Assembly: GCA_002421685.1 (NCBI GenBank)
Contig: DISB01000017.1
Location: forward strand, 97,169 to 161,168
Reading direction: 5' to 3'
Source: Bacteroidetes bacterium UBA6221
Lineage (GTDB): Bacteria; Bacteroidota; Bacteroidia; Chitinophagales; Chitinophagaceae
DNA length: 64,000 bases
Shown: piece by piece, positions 15,111-23,767 of the stretch
Layout of the letters: each line of letters starts with the position of its first letter
Numbering within the stretch: position 1 is the first letter of the stretch
The notes under the pieces: model-generated
What the model saw: only the letters and a program-made list of their open reading frames with translations
Told to the model about the DNA's origin: nothing
Database searches by the model: none
Position numbers and translations under genes: made by a program

Positions 15111-17126
15111 ATGTCATTTGCTTCAACGCCGCGCAGGTACGTAATATGGTCGATTTTTACAGGTGTCGCTTTGGTGATAATAGTTAAGCTATTATTTCTG
15201 CAGGTGTTCAACGACCAGTACAAAATACTGGCGCAGGATATAGCTATAACAAAAAAAGTAATATACCCGCCCCGGGGGGTGATATATGACAGAAGGGGCA
15301 AAGTGATGCTGTATAACCAGGTGGTGTACGACCTGATGGTTACAGCATACGAGGTGCCTGATAACATAGACACCATGATGCTGTGCAATGCCCTGGGTAT
15401 AGATACGACTGAATATAAAAAGCTGTTTCACAGGGCATCGGTAAAAAACGGGCCGCGTCGCAAGAGCGTGATGATAGAGCAATTGACACCCGAACAGACC
15501 GCCCGGCTACAGGAAAACATGTATGCGTTCCCGGGATTTGAACTGAGCGAACGTTATATCAGGACATACCCGGACCCACATGCAGCGCTGATATTGGGTT
15601 ATATCGGCGAAATTTCACCGTCAAAGCTCAAAGAGCAGAGGTATGCTTCTTACAGGCAGGGAGACTACCTGGGTATAAACGGGCTGGAATATACTTACGA
15701 AGAAGTGCTGCGTGGACAGCGCGGCATACATTTCCTGGAGCGGGACAACTTTAACCGCCCCACGGAGCCTTACCGTAAGGGTGCCCTGGATACCCCCGCC
15801 ATAGCCGGCAAAAGCCTGGAGCTGTACCTGGATGCAGAATTGCAGGCATATGGAGAGCAACTGATGGCTAATAAGATAGGTAGTGTGGTGGCGATTGACC
15901 CAAAGACAGGTGGTATATTGGCTATGGTGAGTTCGCCCTCGTACGACCCCAACCTGCTGAGGGGCAGGCACAGGTCGAAGAATTTTGCCAGGTTAGAATT
16001 AGATGCAACCAAGCCCCTGTATAACAGGGCGATAAAGGGCGAATACCAGCCTGGCTCTGCTATGAAACCTATGACTGCATTGGTGGCGCTGGATGCAGGG
16101 GTAATCACACCTTCATTTGGCTTTCCATGTATGGGTGGGTATTATAATTGCGGCAGGAGGATAGGTTGTACCCACTCGGGCGGGGGGCACGCGGCCAACC
16201 TGAGGCTGGCGCTGGCCAATTCATGTAACGCCTATTTTGTGCATATTCTTCGGTTGCTGGTAGACTCGAAAAAATTCGGCAGTGTGAAAAAAGGTGTGCA
16301 GCGCTGGCACGATTACTATTCTGATTTCGGTTTTGGCCATCCTACCGGTGTGGATCTTCCATACGAAAGGGGAGGATTGTTACCGGACTCTTCCTACTAC
16401 AACAATATGTACCGGGGCAACTGGAACTCATGCAATATGCTGTTTGTGGGTATGGGGCAGGGCGAGGTGGCCCTGACGCCGGTACAACTGGCTAATTCCA
16501 TGTGCATCATTGCCAACAAAGGATACTATTACACGCCTCATTTGGTGAAATCAATAGGTGGCAACCCGAAAGATACCATACTAAGAAAGTATCATGTGAA
16601 GCATAAAGTGACCAATATACCCGATACTGTATACAATATAGTGGCGCTGGGTATGCAGGATGTGGTGGAGCGGGGCACCGGGCGCGTGGCCATACTTCCC
16701 GGCGTGAGCGTGTGCGCCAAAACCGGTACTGTAGAAAACAAAGCCATTGTTGACGGACAGGTGGTAAAAATGAAAGACCACTCGGTATTCGTAGCTTTCG
16801 CGCCCAGGGAAGACCCTAAGATAGCGATAGCCGTGATAGTAGAGAATGCAGGCTTTGGCGCTACATGGGCAGGGCCTGTAGCCAGCCTGATGATGGAGAA
16901 ATATCTGACCGACAGCATTGCTACCAACAGGAAACACCTGGAAACCAGGCTGTACAATGCCAACCTGATTAATCCATATGTGTACACCATAGATGCTGCA
17001 CAAAGGTTGAAAGACAGGTTGCGATGGGAGACGAGGATGGAGCGTACCAGGATGAGCGACAGCCTGCAGCATGCGCAGGATTCAATAAGGATAAAAAGAT
17101 GGTTCAAAAAAACCTACGGAATATAA
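15111..17126 (+). CDS. mrdA: Penicillin-binding protein 2 (cell-elongation transpeptidase)
   Basis: A 671-residue class B PBP. It has one N-terminal membrane anchor (WSIFTGVALVIIVKLLFL), a dimerisation domain with YPPRGVIYDRRGKVM and YIRTYPDPHAALILGYIGE, and a transpeptidase domain with S316-x-x-K319 in GSAMKPM, S371-C-N373 and K537-T-G. It cross-links peptidoglycan during elongation, partnered by the glycosyltransferase RodA encoded three bases downstream. In many bacteria this pair follows mreBCD; here tRNA-Gln and the end of a peptidase gene lie upstream instead. The long charged tail after the KTG box is usual for Bacteroidetes PBP2. Confidence 0.94.
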   Translation: MSFASTPRRYVIWSIFTGVALVIIVKLLFLQVFNDQYKILAQDIAITKKVIYPPRGVIYDRRGKVMLYNQVVYDLMVTAYEVPDNIDTMMLCNALGIDTTEYKKLFHRASVKNGPRRKSVMIEQLTPEQTARLQENMYAFPGFELSERYIRTYPDPHAALILGYIGEISPSKLKEQRYASYRQGDYLGINGLEYTYEEVLRGQRGIHFLERDNFNRPTEPYRKGALDTPAIAGKSLELYLDAELQAYGEQLMANKIGSVVAIDPKTGGILAMVSSPSYDPNLLRGRHRSKNFARLELDATKPLYNRAIKGEYQPGSAMKPMTALVALDAGVITPSFGFPCMGGYYNCGRRIGCTHSGGGHAANLRLALANSCNAYFVHILRLLVDSKKFGSVKKGVQRWHDYYSDFGFGHPTGVDLPYERGGLLPDSSYYNNMYRGNWNSCNMLFVGMGQGEVALTPVQLANSMCIIANKGYYYTPHLVKSIGGNPKDTILRKYHVKHKVTNIPDTVYNIVALGMQDVVERGTGRVAILPGVSVCAKTGTVENKAIVDGQVVKMKDHSVFVAFAPREDPKIAIAVIVENAGFGATWAGPVASLMMEKYLTDSIATNRKHLETRLYNANLINPYVYTIDAAQRLKDRLRWETRMERTRMSDSLQHAQDSIRIKRWFKKTYGI

Positions 17127-17129
17127 CTT

Positions 17130-18446
17130 ATGACAAACACCAGTAAATCGGTTTTCGGCAGGGTGGACGGCATTACATTGCTGCTGTACCTGGCATTGGT
17201 ATTTGTAGGTATGCTGGCTATTTTTTCCGTAGAATATCGCAGTACCGACCCCTCGATATTTATGATGAGCAAAAGCCATATGCGGCAGTTTATATGGCTG
17301 ATAATATCCTTGTTTGCAGGACTGCTCATCATTTTTACGGACAGTAAGTTCTTTTCATCGGTTGCGTACCTGTCCTACACGGTCGCCTTGATATTACTTA
17401 TACTTACCGTGTTTATCGGTGTTGGGGTAAAAGGCTCAGCGTCATGGCTGGGTTTTGGGAGTGTGAAATTTCAGCCAGGGGAGGTGGCCAAAATATTTAC
17501 CTCCTTGGCCATTGCAAAATTCCTGTCATCGCCGGAAACTAACTTCGCTACGTTGAAACACAGGTTGATCGGCAGCGCCCTTGCTCTCACACCGGCAGTG
17601 CTTATTGTATTGCAACAGGAAACGGGGCTGGCATTGGTATATATGTGTTTCTTCCTGGTGATGTACAGGGAAGGCTTGCCCCATATTGTGCTTATTATAG
17701 CCTTCTCGGCAATAGCCCTTACACTGGCTACATTGCTCATTGACAAAACTGTCTTGTTGTATATCGTAACGGGATTGGCCCTGGCTGTCGCCGTACTGAT
17801 GCGAAAAGTGCTGCGTCGTGAAAAGACAGTTGCGATAATATTGGTAGCTGTGTGGGGTATTTGCGTGTTATTCTCGCAACTCGTGGTGCCGTTCGTATTC
17901 AAAAATGTATTGCAGAAACACCAGGTGGAACGCATTTACACAACAGTGGGACAGGATGTGCCGGATGAATATCTCGCGCCGGAGGACCGGGGCAAGGGAA
18001 GTACAATATCCGGTTATAACGTGTGGCAATCGAAGATCGCTATCGGGTCGGGTGGATTAACGGGTAAAGGCTTCCTTAATGGTACATCTACCAAAAATGA
18101 ATTTGTACCCGAGCAGAATACAGACTTTATATTTTGCGCCATTGGCGAGCAATTTGGCTTCCTGGGTAGCGCGGCGTTGGTATTGTTGTACCTCGGGTTG
18201 ATGTTGCGCATATTGGTGCTGGCCGAGCGACAGCGCTCAGCCTTCAGCCGGATATATGCATACTGCGTGGCTTCAATTTTCTTTATACATTTCGCAATTA
18301 ATATATCCATGACGATTGGCCTGGCACCTGTTATAGGTATTACGCTTCCTTTATTGAGCTACGGAGGAACATCCCTTTTATCGTTCAGTGTGCTGATATT
18401 TATACTGCTGCGGCTGGATGCCGATCGTCAGGTTATGATACGCTGA
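17130..18446 (+). CDS. rodA: Rod-shape peptidoglycan glycosyltransferase RodA (SEDS family)
   Basis: A 438-residue, about ten-helix SEDS protein. Family markers include GVKGSASWLGFGSVKFQPGE early on, VLQQETGLALVYM, the YNVWQSKIAIGSGGLTGKGF loop, and the C-terminal TIGLAPVIGITLPLLSYGGTS. SEDS proteins polymerise lipid II into glycan strands, and RodA works with PBP2, whose gene lies immediately upstream with a 3-base gap. Compared with E. coli RodA (about 370 residues) it is longer, mainly through an extended region between residues 215 and 300 with extra helices, common in Bacteroidetes. Confidence 0.94.
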   Translation: MTNTSKSVFGRVDGITLLLYLALVFVGMLAIFSVEYRSTDPSIFMMSKSHMRQFIWLIISLFAGLLIIFTDSKFFSSVAYLSYTVALILLILTVFIGVGVKGSASWLGFGSVKFQPGEVAKIFTSLAIAKFLSSPETNFATLKHRLIGSALALTPAVLIVLQQETGLALVYMCFFLVMYREGLPHIVLIIAFSAIALTLATLLIDKTVLLYIVTGLALAVAVLMRKVLRREKTVAIILVAVWGICVLFSQLVVPFVFKNVLQKHQVERIYTTVGQDVPDEYLAPEDRGKGSTISGYNVWQSKIAIGSGGLTGKGFLNGTSTKNEFVPEQNTDFIFCAIGEQFGFLGSAALVLLYLGLMLRILVLAERQRSAFSRIYAYCVASIFFIHFAINISMTIGLAPVIGITLPLLSYGGTSLLSFSVLIFILLRLDADRQVMIR

Positions 18447-18451
18447 TACTG

Positions 18452-18459
18452 TAACTTTG
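18452..18459 (+). promoter_or_regulatory. -7 element TAACTTTG
   Basis: An exact TAnnTTTG match directly after the rodA stop, seven bases before the ATG at 18467, so the downstream hydrolase has its own near-leaderless promoter. Confidence 0.55.
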
Positions 18460-18466
18460 CAATCCT

Positions 18467-19210
18467 ATGGCAGAAGTATTTCCTTTATCGGAAGGTGTGT
18501 TTACGGTAGGACATGATAAGCAATTTGTTCCCTTCGACCAGGATAATGATGAACTGAATGACAGGCCAACCGGCTCGTTACTGGTAGATATATTGCCTTT
18601 CCTTGTAGTGACGGACCGGGATGTAATAATGCTGGACACGGGATTGGGTTATGAAAAAGATGGTGAATTGCAGATACATACCAATCTCAGAAAGCACGGC
18701 TATGATCCTGGAGATGTGACCAAGGTACTGCTTTCTCACTTGCATAAGGACCATGCTGGTGGTGTGGTGTACAAAGGCCAGGATGGTTTGGTGAAGAATA
18801 CTTTCCCCAAGGCGGACTACTATATCTACAAACCGGAAATAGCGTTTGCCATGGAACAGGGTTATCCATCATTTCATGTGGACGAGATAGAACCATTGCT
18901 GACATCTCCGCAGGTACACTGGCTTGATGGGGAAGAAGGGGTGATAGATGGCTATATAAAATATTTTCATTCAGGGGGACATAGCCCGCAGCATGTCGTT
19001 TTTCTTATAGATGATGGCAAGGACAAAATATTTTTTGGTGGCGATGAAGCACCACAGCTAAAACAAATGAAAATAAAGTACGTGGCCAAATACGACTATG
19101 ACGGGAAAAAGGCCTTGGCCTTGCGCGAGCAGTATGCCGGACAGGGAAGGGCTGAGGGATGGAAATTCCTGTTTTACCACGACGTAGGTCACCCGGTAGC
19201 TACATTGTAA
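18467..19210 (+). CDS. MBL-fold metallo-hydrolase
   Basis: A 247-residue cytoplasmic metallo-beta-lactamase-fold protein with the HxHxDH motif LSHLHKDHAGGV, an upstream LDTGLG, a later GGHSPQHVVF histidine, FFGGDEAPQ and a C-terminal FYHDVGHP histidine. No signal peptide is seen, and the motif pattern is that of general MBL-fold hydrolases (lactonase/glyoxalase II-like), not of true beta-lactamases; it is unrelated in role to the B1 enzyme at 7347. The substrate is unknown. The 3' end is one base from that of the convergent Spy-like gene. Confidence 0.87.
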   Translation: MAEVFPLSEGVFTVGHDKQFVPFDQDNDELNDRPTGSLLVDILPFLVVTDRDVIMLDTGLGYEKDGELQIHTNLRKHGYDPGDVTKVLLSHLHKDHAGGVVYKGQDGLVKNTFPKADYYIYKPEIAFAMEQGYPSFHVDEIEPLLTSPQVHWLDGEEGVIDGYIKYFHSGGHSPQHVVFLIDDGKDKIFFGGDEAPQLKQMKIKYVAKYDYDGKKALALREQYAGQGRAEGWKFLFYHDVGHPVATL

Positions 19211-19211
19211 A

Positions 19212-19676
19212 CTACCTTCTTCCGCGCGGCGGACCGTCTTGCCTGCGGCGGAGCTCTTTCAACAGCATTTCCTTAAAACCGCGTTCAGCCATATAGAGTT
19301 CTGCCAACTGCTCTGCGGAAATTATTTTCAGGAATTCATCCTTGTATTTCTTTTTCAGCTCCAGGGCCTGCTCCTGGAAGTCGAGGTTAGCATCGATATA
19401 TTCATGCGCCCTGCGCTCGTCCGATGCGGGGTTTTCGTCCCGGTACTTGTCCATAAAACCCCGGTGGAGGTTATGCATTTCTTTTTCGAACCGGTTGTAC
19501 ACCGGCCAGAATTTTTCAGCCTGTTCCGTACTCAATTCCACCTTTTCGGTGATGTAAGCTATTTTCAATGCTTTAATGCGCTCGCGTTGTTCCGGCGTGC
19601 CGGGTTGCGCCCATACCGTTGTACAGGCAATAAGGAAGATCATTAGCAGCAATCCAGTCTTTCTCATAATCATCAT
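19212..19676 (-). CDS. Spy/CpxP-like periplasmic protein
   Basis: A small exported protein of about 154 residues. The signal peptide is MRKTGLLLMIFLIACTTVWAQ; the mature part is helical and charged (RIKALKIAYITEKVELSTEQAEKFW, EQALELKKKYKDEFLKII), ending in an arginine-rich DGPPRGRR tail. This resembles the Spy/CpxP and LTXXQ-type periplasmic sensor or chaperone group. The frame stays open to 19715, but that overlaps the upstream gene; ATGs at 19676, 19673 and 19667 immediately precede the signal peptide. It is third in the operon sigma factor, anti-sigma, Spy-like, so it is probably either the stress sensor or a target of that sigma factor. Confidence 0.8.
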   Translation of the reverse strand: MMIMRKTGLLLMIFLIACTTVWAQPGTPEQRERIKALKIAYITEKVELSTEQAEKFWPVYNRFEKEMHNLHRGFMDKYRDENPASDERRAHEYIDANLDFQEQALELKKKYKDEFLKIISAEQLAELYMAERGFKEMLLKELRRRQDGPPRGRR

Positions 19677-19680
19677 TTTT

Positions 19681-20232
19681 TTATTGCCATCCCGCTTCTT
19701 CGAGATAGTTCTCAATGGCTTCGTTGTTCAAATTTAAAGATGAAGAATTTACATCAGTCGTGCCGATATGGTTGGCTATGGTTTCTGTTTCAAAAGCATA
19801 GATATTATCTTCTACATAGGATACAATCGCTTCGTCCGACAATGCCTGCAATTGTTGCTCCACTGTTTGTGTTTGCGGCACCAGGAAACGATAAGAACCC
19901 AGGCCGATGGCAATGATCAGGATGGCCGCAACTGCCCAACGCATACCCGCCCACAAGTTTATTCGCTTACCGGGGACGGGAACAGTTCCCGTTTCCTTGT
20001 CTTTTAAGGACCGGATCAGTTCTTCAGGCAAATTGTCGAAATAACCTTCCGGTACTATATGTGGCATATTCTTTTCAGCAAGGCTAACTTTTTCAGTTGC
20101 CCTATGTAATACACTGCCGGGAAGATTATTGAAATAATCTGCCGGCACCTCGAATAGCATATCCCTGCTCAGACCGGCGAGTACGCTGTTCATTTCGCGT
20201 AATTCCTTTAATATGTCCTTGTCAACTGCCAT
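19681..20232 (-). CDS. Probable anti-sigma factor (single-pass membrane protein)
   Basis: A 183-residue protein with one central membrane segment (WAVAAILIIAIGLGSYRFL) after about 100 cytoplasmic residues. The N-terminal part contains two copies of a short motif, VPADYFNNLPGSVL and VPEGYFDNLPEELI, seen in Bacteroidetes proteins encoded next to ECF sigma factors. The C-terminal part ends with an IENYLEEAGWQ helix. Its gene lies 31 bases behind the sigma factor gene on the same strand. By context it is the anti-sigma factor that holds the sigma factor at the membrane. It lacks a zinc (ZAS) motif. Confidence 0.78.
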   Translation of the reverse strand: MAVDKDILKELREMNSVLAGLSRDMLFEVPADYFNNLPGSVLHRATEKVSLAEKNMPHIVPEGYFDNLPEELIRSLKDKETGTVPVPGKRINLWAGMRWAVAAILIIAIGLGSYRFLVPQTQTVEQQLQALSDEAIVSYVEDNIYAFETETIANHIGTTDVNSSSLNLNNEAIENYLEEAGWQ

Positions 20233-20263
20233 TTGTTGTTTGACTATTATTATTCTTTTTCGT

Positions 20264-20824
20264 TTAACTCTCTTTTATAAATGTTTCCACCTTTTTCACT
20301 GCGTGGTGGTAAGAAGCTTTTAGCGCTCCTTCCGAAGTATTCAGCACTTTGGCCATTTCTTCATAAGGCATTTCATCGTAATACCTGAGGCTGAATACAA
20401 TGCGTTGTTTTTCAGGTAGCGATTGTATGGCCTGTTGCAGTTTCCACTCCAGTTTATTTGCATCAAAACCTTTTTGCGCTTCCAGTTTATCGGCCAACAT
20501 ATTTTCTTCCGTATCCAGCGGTAAAGCTCTGCGGCGCTTTTCTTTTTCCAGCCAGGTGAGCGTTTCATTGGTGGCGATACGGTACAGCCATGTGTACAGG
20601 TTGGCTTCACCACGGAAGTCTTCCAGGTTGTTCCACATTTTTATGAATACATGCTGCAGTATATCGTTGCTGTCCTCGTGCTCTATCACCATCCGGCGTA
20701 TATGCCAGTATAATTTTTGCTGGTACTTCTTTACAATCGCGGTAAAAGCAGATTCCCTGGTATCCTCATCCCTGAAGAAGGCCAGCAAAAGGTTGTCATC
20801 TGTTTCATAAATAGTCCTGGGCAT
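20264..20824 (-). CDS. ECF-type RNA polymerase sigma factor
   Basis: A 186-residue sigma-70 family factor with regions 2 and 4 only. Region 2 runs FTAIVKKYQQKLYWHIRRMV, DSNDILQHVFIKMWNNL, YTWLYRIATNETLTWLEK; region 4 runs LPEKQRIVFSLRYYDEMPYEEMAKVL then TSEGALKASYHHAVKKVETF. It directs RNA polymerase to a dedicated promoter set, probably under envelope stress. It is first in a three-gene operon with an anti-sigma-like protein and a Spy-like protein. No autoregulated promoter could be recognised upstream. Confidence 0.92.
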   Translation of the reverse strand: MPRTIYETDDNLLLAFFRDEDTRESAFTAIVKKYQQKLYWHIRRMVIEHEDSNDILQHVFIKMWNNLEDFRGEANLYTWLYRIATNETLTWLEKEKRRRALPLDTEENMLADKLEAQKGFDANKLEWKLQQAIQSLPEKQRIVFSLRYYDEMPYEEMAKVLNTSEGALKASYHHAVKKVETFIKES

Positions 20825-20904
20825 ATTGAAACCGCGGGTACATAAGGATAGACTAAATTAGGTGTAAAAGGTTTAAAATACTGTGATTAATATTAACAAG
20901 ACCT

Positions 20905-20912
20905 TAGCTTTG
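20905..20912 (+). promoter_or_regulatory. -7 element TAGCTTTG for fmt
   Basis: An exact TAnnTTTG match ending ten bases before the fmt ATG. Confidence 0.5.
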
Positions 20913-20922
20913 CAGCCTTATT

Positions 20923-21855
20923 ATGCCTGCTTTTAAAGATATACGGATAGTTTTTTTGGGTACGCCGGAGTTTGCGGTCGCCTCCCTCAGGGCGCTTATT
21001 GACGGCGGGGCAAAAGTAGTGGCGGTGGTAACCGCCCCGGATAAGCCTGCGGGCCGGGGTATGCAGCTGCAGCAATCTGCCGTAAAACAATATGCCCTGG
21101 CGCAAAACCTGCCCGTGCTACAACCGGAAAAGTTGAAGGACCCCGGTTTCCTGGCCGACCTGGCGTCTTACAAAGCCGACCTGCAGGTGGTAGTGGCCTT
21201 CAGGATGTTACCAGAGGCTGTATGGAATATGCCACCACTGGGGACTATAAACGTGCATGGCTCCCTGTTGCCGCAATACAGGGGTGCGGCCCCCATTAAC
21301 TGGGCCATTATCAATGGCGAAGAAGAGACGGGCGTTACTACCTTTAAGCTGCAACACGAGATAGATACAGGGGATATATTATTGCAAAAGCGGATAACCA
21401 TACTGCCTGACGATAACGTTGGAACGGTGTATGAAAAACTGATGCATGCCGGGGCGGAACTACTTGTGGAAACAATAAAAGGACTGGCAGCGGGGACATT
21501 AAAAGAAACATCGCAAACAGAAATTCCAGTAACCGGGCTTAAACACGCACCCAAAATCTTTAAAGAGCATACCCAAATAGATTGGAACAAGCCTGCAGGG
21601 GATATTCATAACCTCATCAGGGGTCTGTCTCCATATCCTGCAGCGTACACTATGTTGCAAGGCAAAGTATTTAAGATATACCGTTCGCATATTCAACAGG
21701 GAACACATGACGCCACGCCTGGTGCCTACGATACCGATGGCAAAAGCTACCTGCGTTTCGCAGCCGCAGATGGCTGGGTATATGTCGATGAGGTGCAGCA
21801 TGAAGGGAAGAAGCGTATGGATATAGCAGCTTTTCTACGAGGCTTTCGTGCCTGA
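20923..21855 (+). CDS. fmt: Methionyl-tRNA formyltransferase
   Basis: A 310-residue enzyme that transfers a formyl group from 10-formyl-tetrahydrofolate to Met-tRNA(fMet), making the initiator tRNA. The catalytic domain has IVFLGTPEFAVASL at the start and the signature NVHGSLLPQYRGAAPINWAI (catalytic Asn, His and nearby Asp in HEIDTGDIL). The C-terminal tRNA-binding barrel follows (FKIYRSHI, GWVYVDEVQHEGKKRM). Length is normal. Its usual partner def (deformylase) is not adjacent. The last 21 bases overlap the end of convergent aroQ. Confidence 0.95.
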   Translation: MPAFKDIRIVFLGTPEFAVASLRALIDGGAKVVAVVTAPDKPAGRGMQLQQSAVKQYALAQNLPVLQPEKLKDPGFLADLASYKADLQVVVAFRMLPEAVWNMPPLGTINVHGSLLPQYRGAAPINWAIINGEEETGVTTFKLQHEIDTGDILLQKRITILPDDNVGTVYEKLMHAGAELLVETIKGLAAGTLKETSQTEIPVTGLKHAPKIFKEHTQIDWNKPAGDIHNLIRGLSPYPAAYTMLQGKVFKIYRSHIQQGTHDATPGAYDTDGKSYLRFAAADGWVYVDEVQHEGKKRMDIAAFLRGFRA

Positions 21856-22272
21856 ATTGATAAAGTACTGTAAGGCCAGTTCGTAGCCCATAAGGCCTAA
21901 TCCTGTAATACAACCAATGCATTTTGAAGCGGTAAGCGAGGTTTTACGATATTCCTCGCGGGCGTAAATGTTGGAAATATGCACCTCCACTACGGGGATG
22001 CCAATGGCTGCGATAGCATCTGCAAGGGCCACGCTGGTATGGGTATAACCCGCACCGTTGAAGATTATCCCTTGCGCTTTACCCCGGCAATCGTGCAGGT
22101 AATTGACCAGTTCGCCTTCTACATTGCTCTGGTAATAAGAAAAAGATACGTCCGGGTACTTCTTTTTTAGCCCTTCCAGGTAAGTTTCAAAAGACATATT
22201 CCCGTATATATCTGTTTCCCGGGTGCCCAGGAGGTTGAGGTTGGGGCCGTTCACAATAGCAATGCTGAACAT
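21835..22272 (-). CDS. aroQ: Type II 3-dehydroquinate dehydratase
   Basis: A 145-residue enzyme of the shikimate pathway, converting 3-dehydroquinate to 3-dehydroshikimate. Diagnostic type II features are NGPNLNLLGTRETDIYG (lid arginine and tyrosine), YQSNVEGELV, IFNGAGYTHTSVALADA and EVHISNIYAREEYR with the catalytic histidine. It is expected to form a dodecamer. The start at 22272 gives the standard N-terminus MFSIAIVNGPN. It overlaps the fmt 3' end and is head-to-head with the MarR gene. Confidence 0.95.
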   Translation of the reverse strand: MFSIAIVNGPNLNLLGTRETDIYGNMSFETYLEGLKKKYPDVSFSYYQSNVEGELVNYLHDCRGKAQGIIFNGAGYTHTSVALADAIAAIGIPVVEVHISNIYAREEYRKTSLTASKCIGCITGLGLMGYELALQYFINSGTKAS

Positions 22273-22312
22273 AATATTTGTTTGAACAATATTAATAAAT
22301 ACCGCTATTATA

Positions 22313-22320
22313 TACTTTTG
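22313..22320 (+). promoter_or_regulatory. -7 element TACTTTTG for the marR-xerD unit
   Basis: An exact TAnnTTTG match ending 30 bases before the MarR ATG at 22351. A start of translation at 22282 would lie upstream of it, which supports the shorter protein. Confidence 0.5.
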
Positions 22321-22350
22321 CAGGAGCCATTTATTTTAAAAATCAAGTTT

Positions 22351-22809
22351 ATGCCCACAGTTGAAGAGCATTTGATCACCAAGCCGATAAAAGACCCTTA
22401 TGTAAGGGCCTTTCTCAATGTCATGTTTACAGGGGTATGGCTGCAACAAAAAATGGGGCAATTGTTGAAGCCGTTTGATATTACAGAGCCGCAATACAAT
22501 GTACTGCGCATACTGCGTGGACAAAATGGCGAAGCCATGAACCTGTATGAAATACAAAACAGGATGATACAGAAGATGTCCAACGTGTCGCGGCTGATAG
22601 ACAAACTGGTGGCGAAGAAACTGGTAACCAGGAGAGAATGTAAGGAGAACCGGCGCAGGGTAGATATAGGTATTACCCAAAAAGGCCTGGATCTGCTGGA
22701 TGCCATAGACCCCGCAATCGAGCCTTTTTTTAACCAACTGAATGAGAACCTCACCAAAGATGAAGCCCGGCAAATGAGCGAGTGGCTGGATAAAATGAGA
22801 GATGAGTAA
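22351..22809 (+). CDS. MarR family transcriptional regulator
   Basis: A 152-residue winged-helix regulator: dimerisation helix YVRAFLNVMFTGVWLQQKMGQLL, then FDITEPQYNVLRILRGQ, NLYEIQNRMIQKMSNVSRLIDKLVAKKLVTRRE (recognition helix) and the wing ENRRRVDIGITQKGLDLLD. It probably represses genes until a small ligand binds. A longer frame begins at 22282, but the extra residues cover the promoter element at 22313-22320. The stop codon overlaps the start of xerD by 8 bases, so the two are translationally coupled. Confidence 0.88.
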   Translation: MPTVEEHLITKPIKDPYVRAFLNVMFTGVWLQQKMGQLLKPFDITEPQYNVLRILRGQNGEAMNLYEIQNRMIQKMSNVSRLIDKLVAKKLVTRRECKENRRRVDIGITQKGLDLLDAIDPAIEPFFNQLNENLTKDEARQMSEWLDKMRDE

Positions 22810-23725
22810 GGAATATACAGTATGGCCGGCTTACCTGAAGGGATTTAAAGCCTACCTGCAACTGGAACGTTCCATGTCGGACAATACGGTGATGGCTTAC
22901 CTGCACGATGTAGAGATGTTGGGAGAATTTATTTTCAGCCAATACAGCAGTACAAACATTTCATCTATTGAACTTACACACCTTCAAAATTTTCTTGCGC
23001 ACATCAACGAAATGGAACTTACCGCTAACACACAGGCGCGTGTCATCAGCGGTATCAAGTCATTTTTCCGGTACCTGCTGCTGGAGGAAGCCATAACGCA
23101 GGACCCCACTGTATTGCTGGAGGCCCCGAAACTCCGGAGAGCGTTGCCTACGCATCTTGCCCTGGAAGAGATAGAGCAACTGTTTGCGGCAATAGACCAT
23201 AGTAAACCTGAAGGCCAGCGCAACCGTGCCATGTTGGAAACCATGTACAGTTGCGGCCTGCGTGTGAGTGAGTTGACGGGGTTACTTATATCGAATATGT
23301 ACCTGGACGTAGGATTTATAAGGGTAGTGGGCAAGGGCAACAAGGAAAGATTGGTACCTATTGGCGGCGAAGCGGTAAAACAGGTAAAATTATACAAAGA
23401 CCATGTGCGCGTTCACCTGAAGGCAATAAAAAAAGGCAGCGAGGATGTTTTATTCCTCAATCGCCGGGGTGGGCAGTTGTCGCGGGTGATGGTGTTTATG
23501 ATATTGAAAGACCTGGTAGCAAAAAGCGGTATCAGGAAGAATATCCACCCGCATACATTGAGGCACTCGTTTGCCACCCACCTGGTAGAGGCCGGGGCCG
23601 ACTTACGCGCCGTGCAGGAGATGCTGGGGCATAAAAGCATCACTACTACGGAGATATATACTCACCTGGACAGGTCGTACCTACGGCAGACATTGGAGAA
23701 ATATCATCCACGCTTTGGGGGATAA
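22802..23725 (+). CDS. xerD: Tyrosine recombinase XerD
   Basis: A 307-residue tyrosine recombinase. The N-terminal SAM-like domain is AYLKGFKAYLQLERSMSDNT. The catalytic residues are in place: Arg in YSCGLRVSELTG, Lys in GKGNKERLVPIG, HxLR in HPHTLRHSFATH, His in MLGHKSI and the nucleophile Tyr in EIYTHLDRSYL. Length and the absence of extra domains fit chromosomal XerD, which resolves chromosome dimers with XerC at dif near the terminus. It is encoded just after marR with overlap. There are no attachment sites or phage genes nearby, so it is not an integrase of a mobile element. Confidence 0.93.
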   Translation: MSKEYTVWPAYLKGFKAYLQLERSMSDNTVMAYLHDVEMLGEFIFSQYSSTNISSIELTHLQNFLAHINEMELTANTQARVISGIKSFFRYLLLEEAITQDPTVLLEAPKLRRALPTHLALEEIEQLFAAIDHSKPEGQRNRAMLETMYSCGLRVSELTGLLISNMYLDVGFIRVVGKGNKERLVPIGGEAVKQVKLYKDHVRVHLKAIKKGSEDVLFLNRRGGQLSRVMVFMILKDLVAKSGIRKNIHPHTLRHSFATHLVEAGADLRAVQEMLGHKSITTTEIYTHLDRSYLRQTLEKYHPRFGG

Positions 23726-23741
23726 GGCAGCCTGATTTTAT

Positions 23742-23749
23742 TACTTTTG
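23742..23749 (+). promoter_or_regulatory. -7 element TACTTTTG for the lipoprotein gene at 23768
   Basis: An exact TAnnTTTG match ending 18 bases before the ATG. Confidence 0.5.
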
Positions 23750-23767
23750 TCGCGATAACAACCGCAT

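Noticed and set aside
18467..19210. Second beta-lactamase
   Set aside because: It has only the generic HxHxDH MBL-fold motif, lacks a signal peptide and lacks the B1 cysteine and loop motifs.
22802..23725. XerD as integrase of a genomic island
   Set aside because: Its sequence is that of chromosomal XerD, it is coupled to marR, and no flanking repeats, phage genes or nearby tRNA attachment site are seen.
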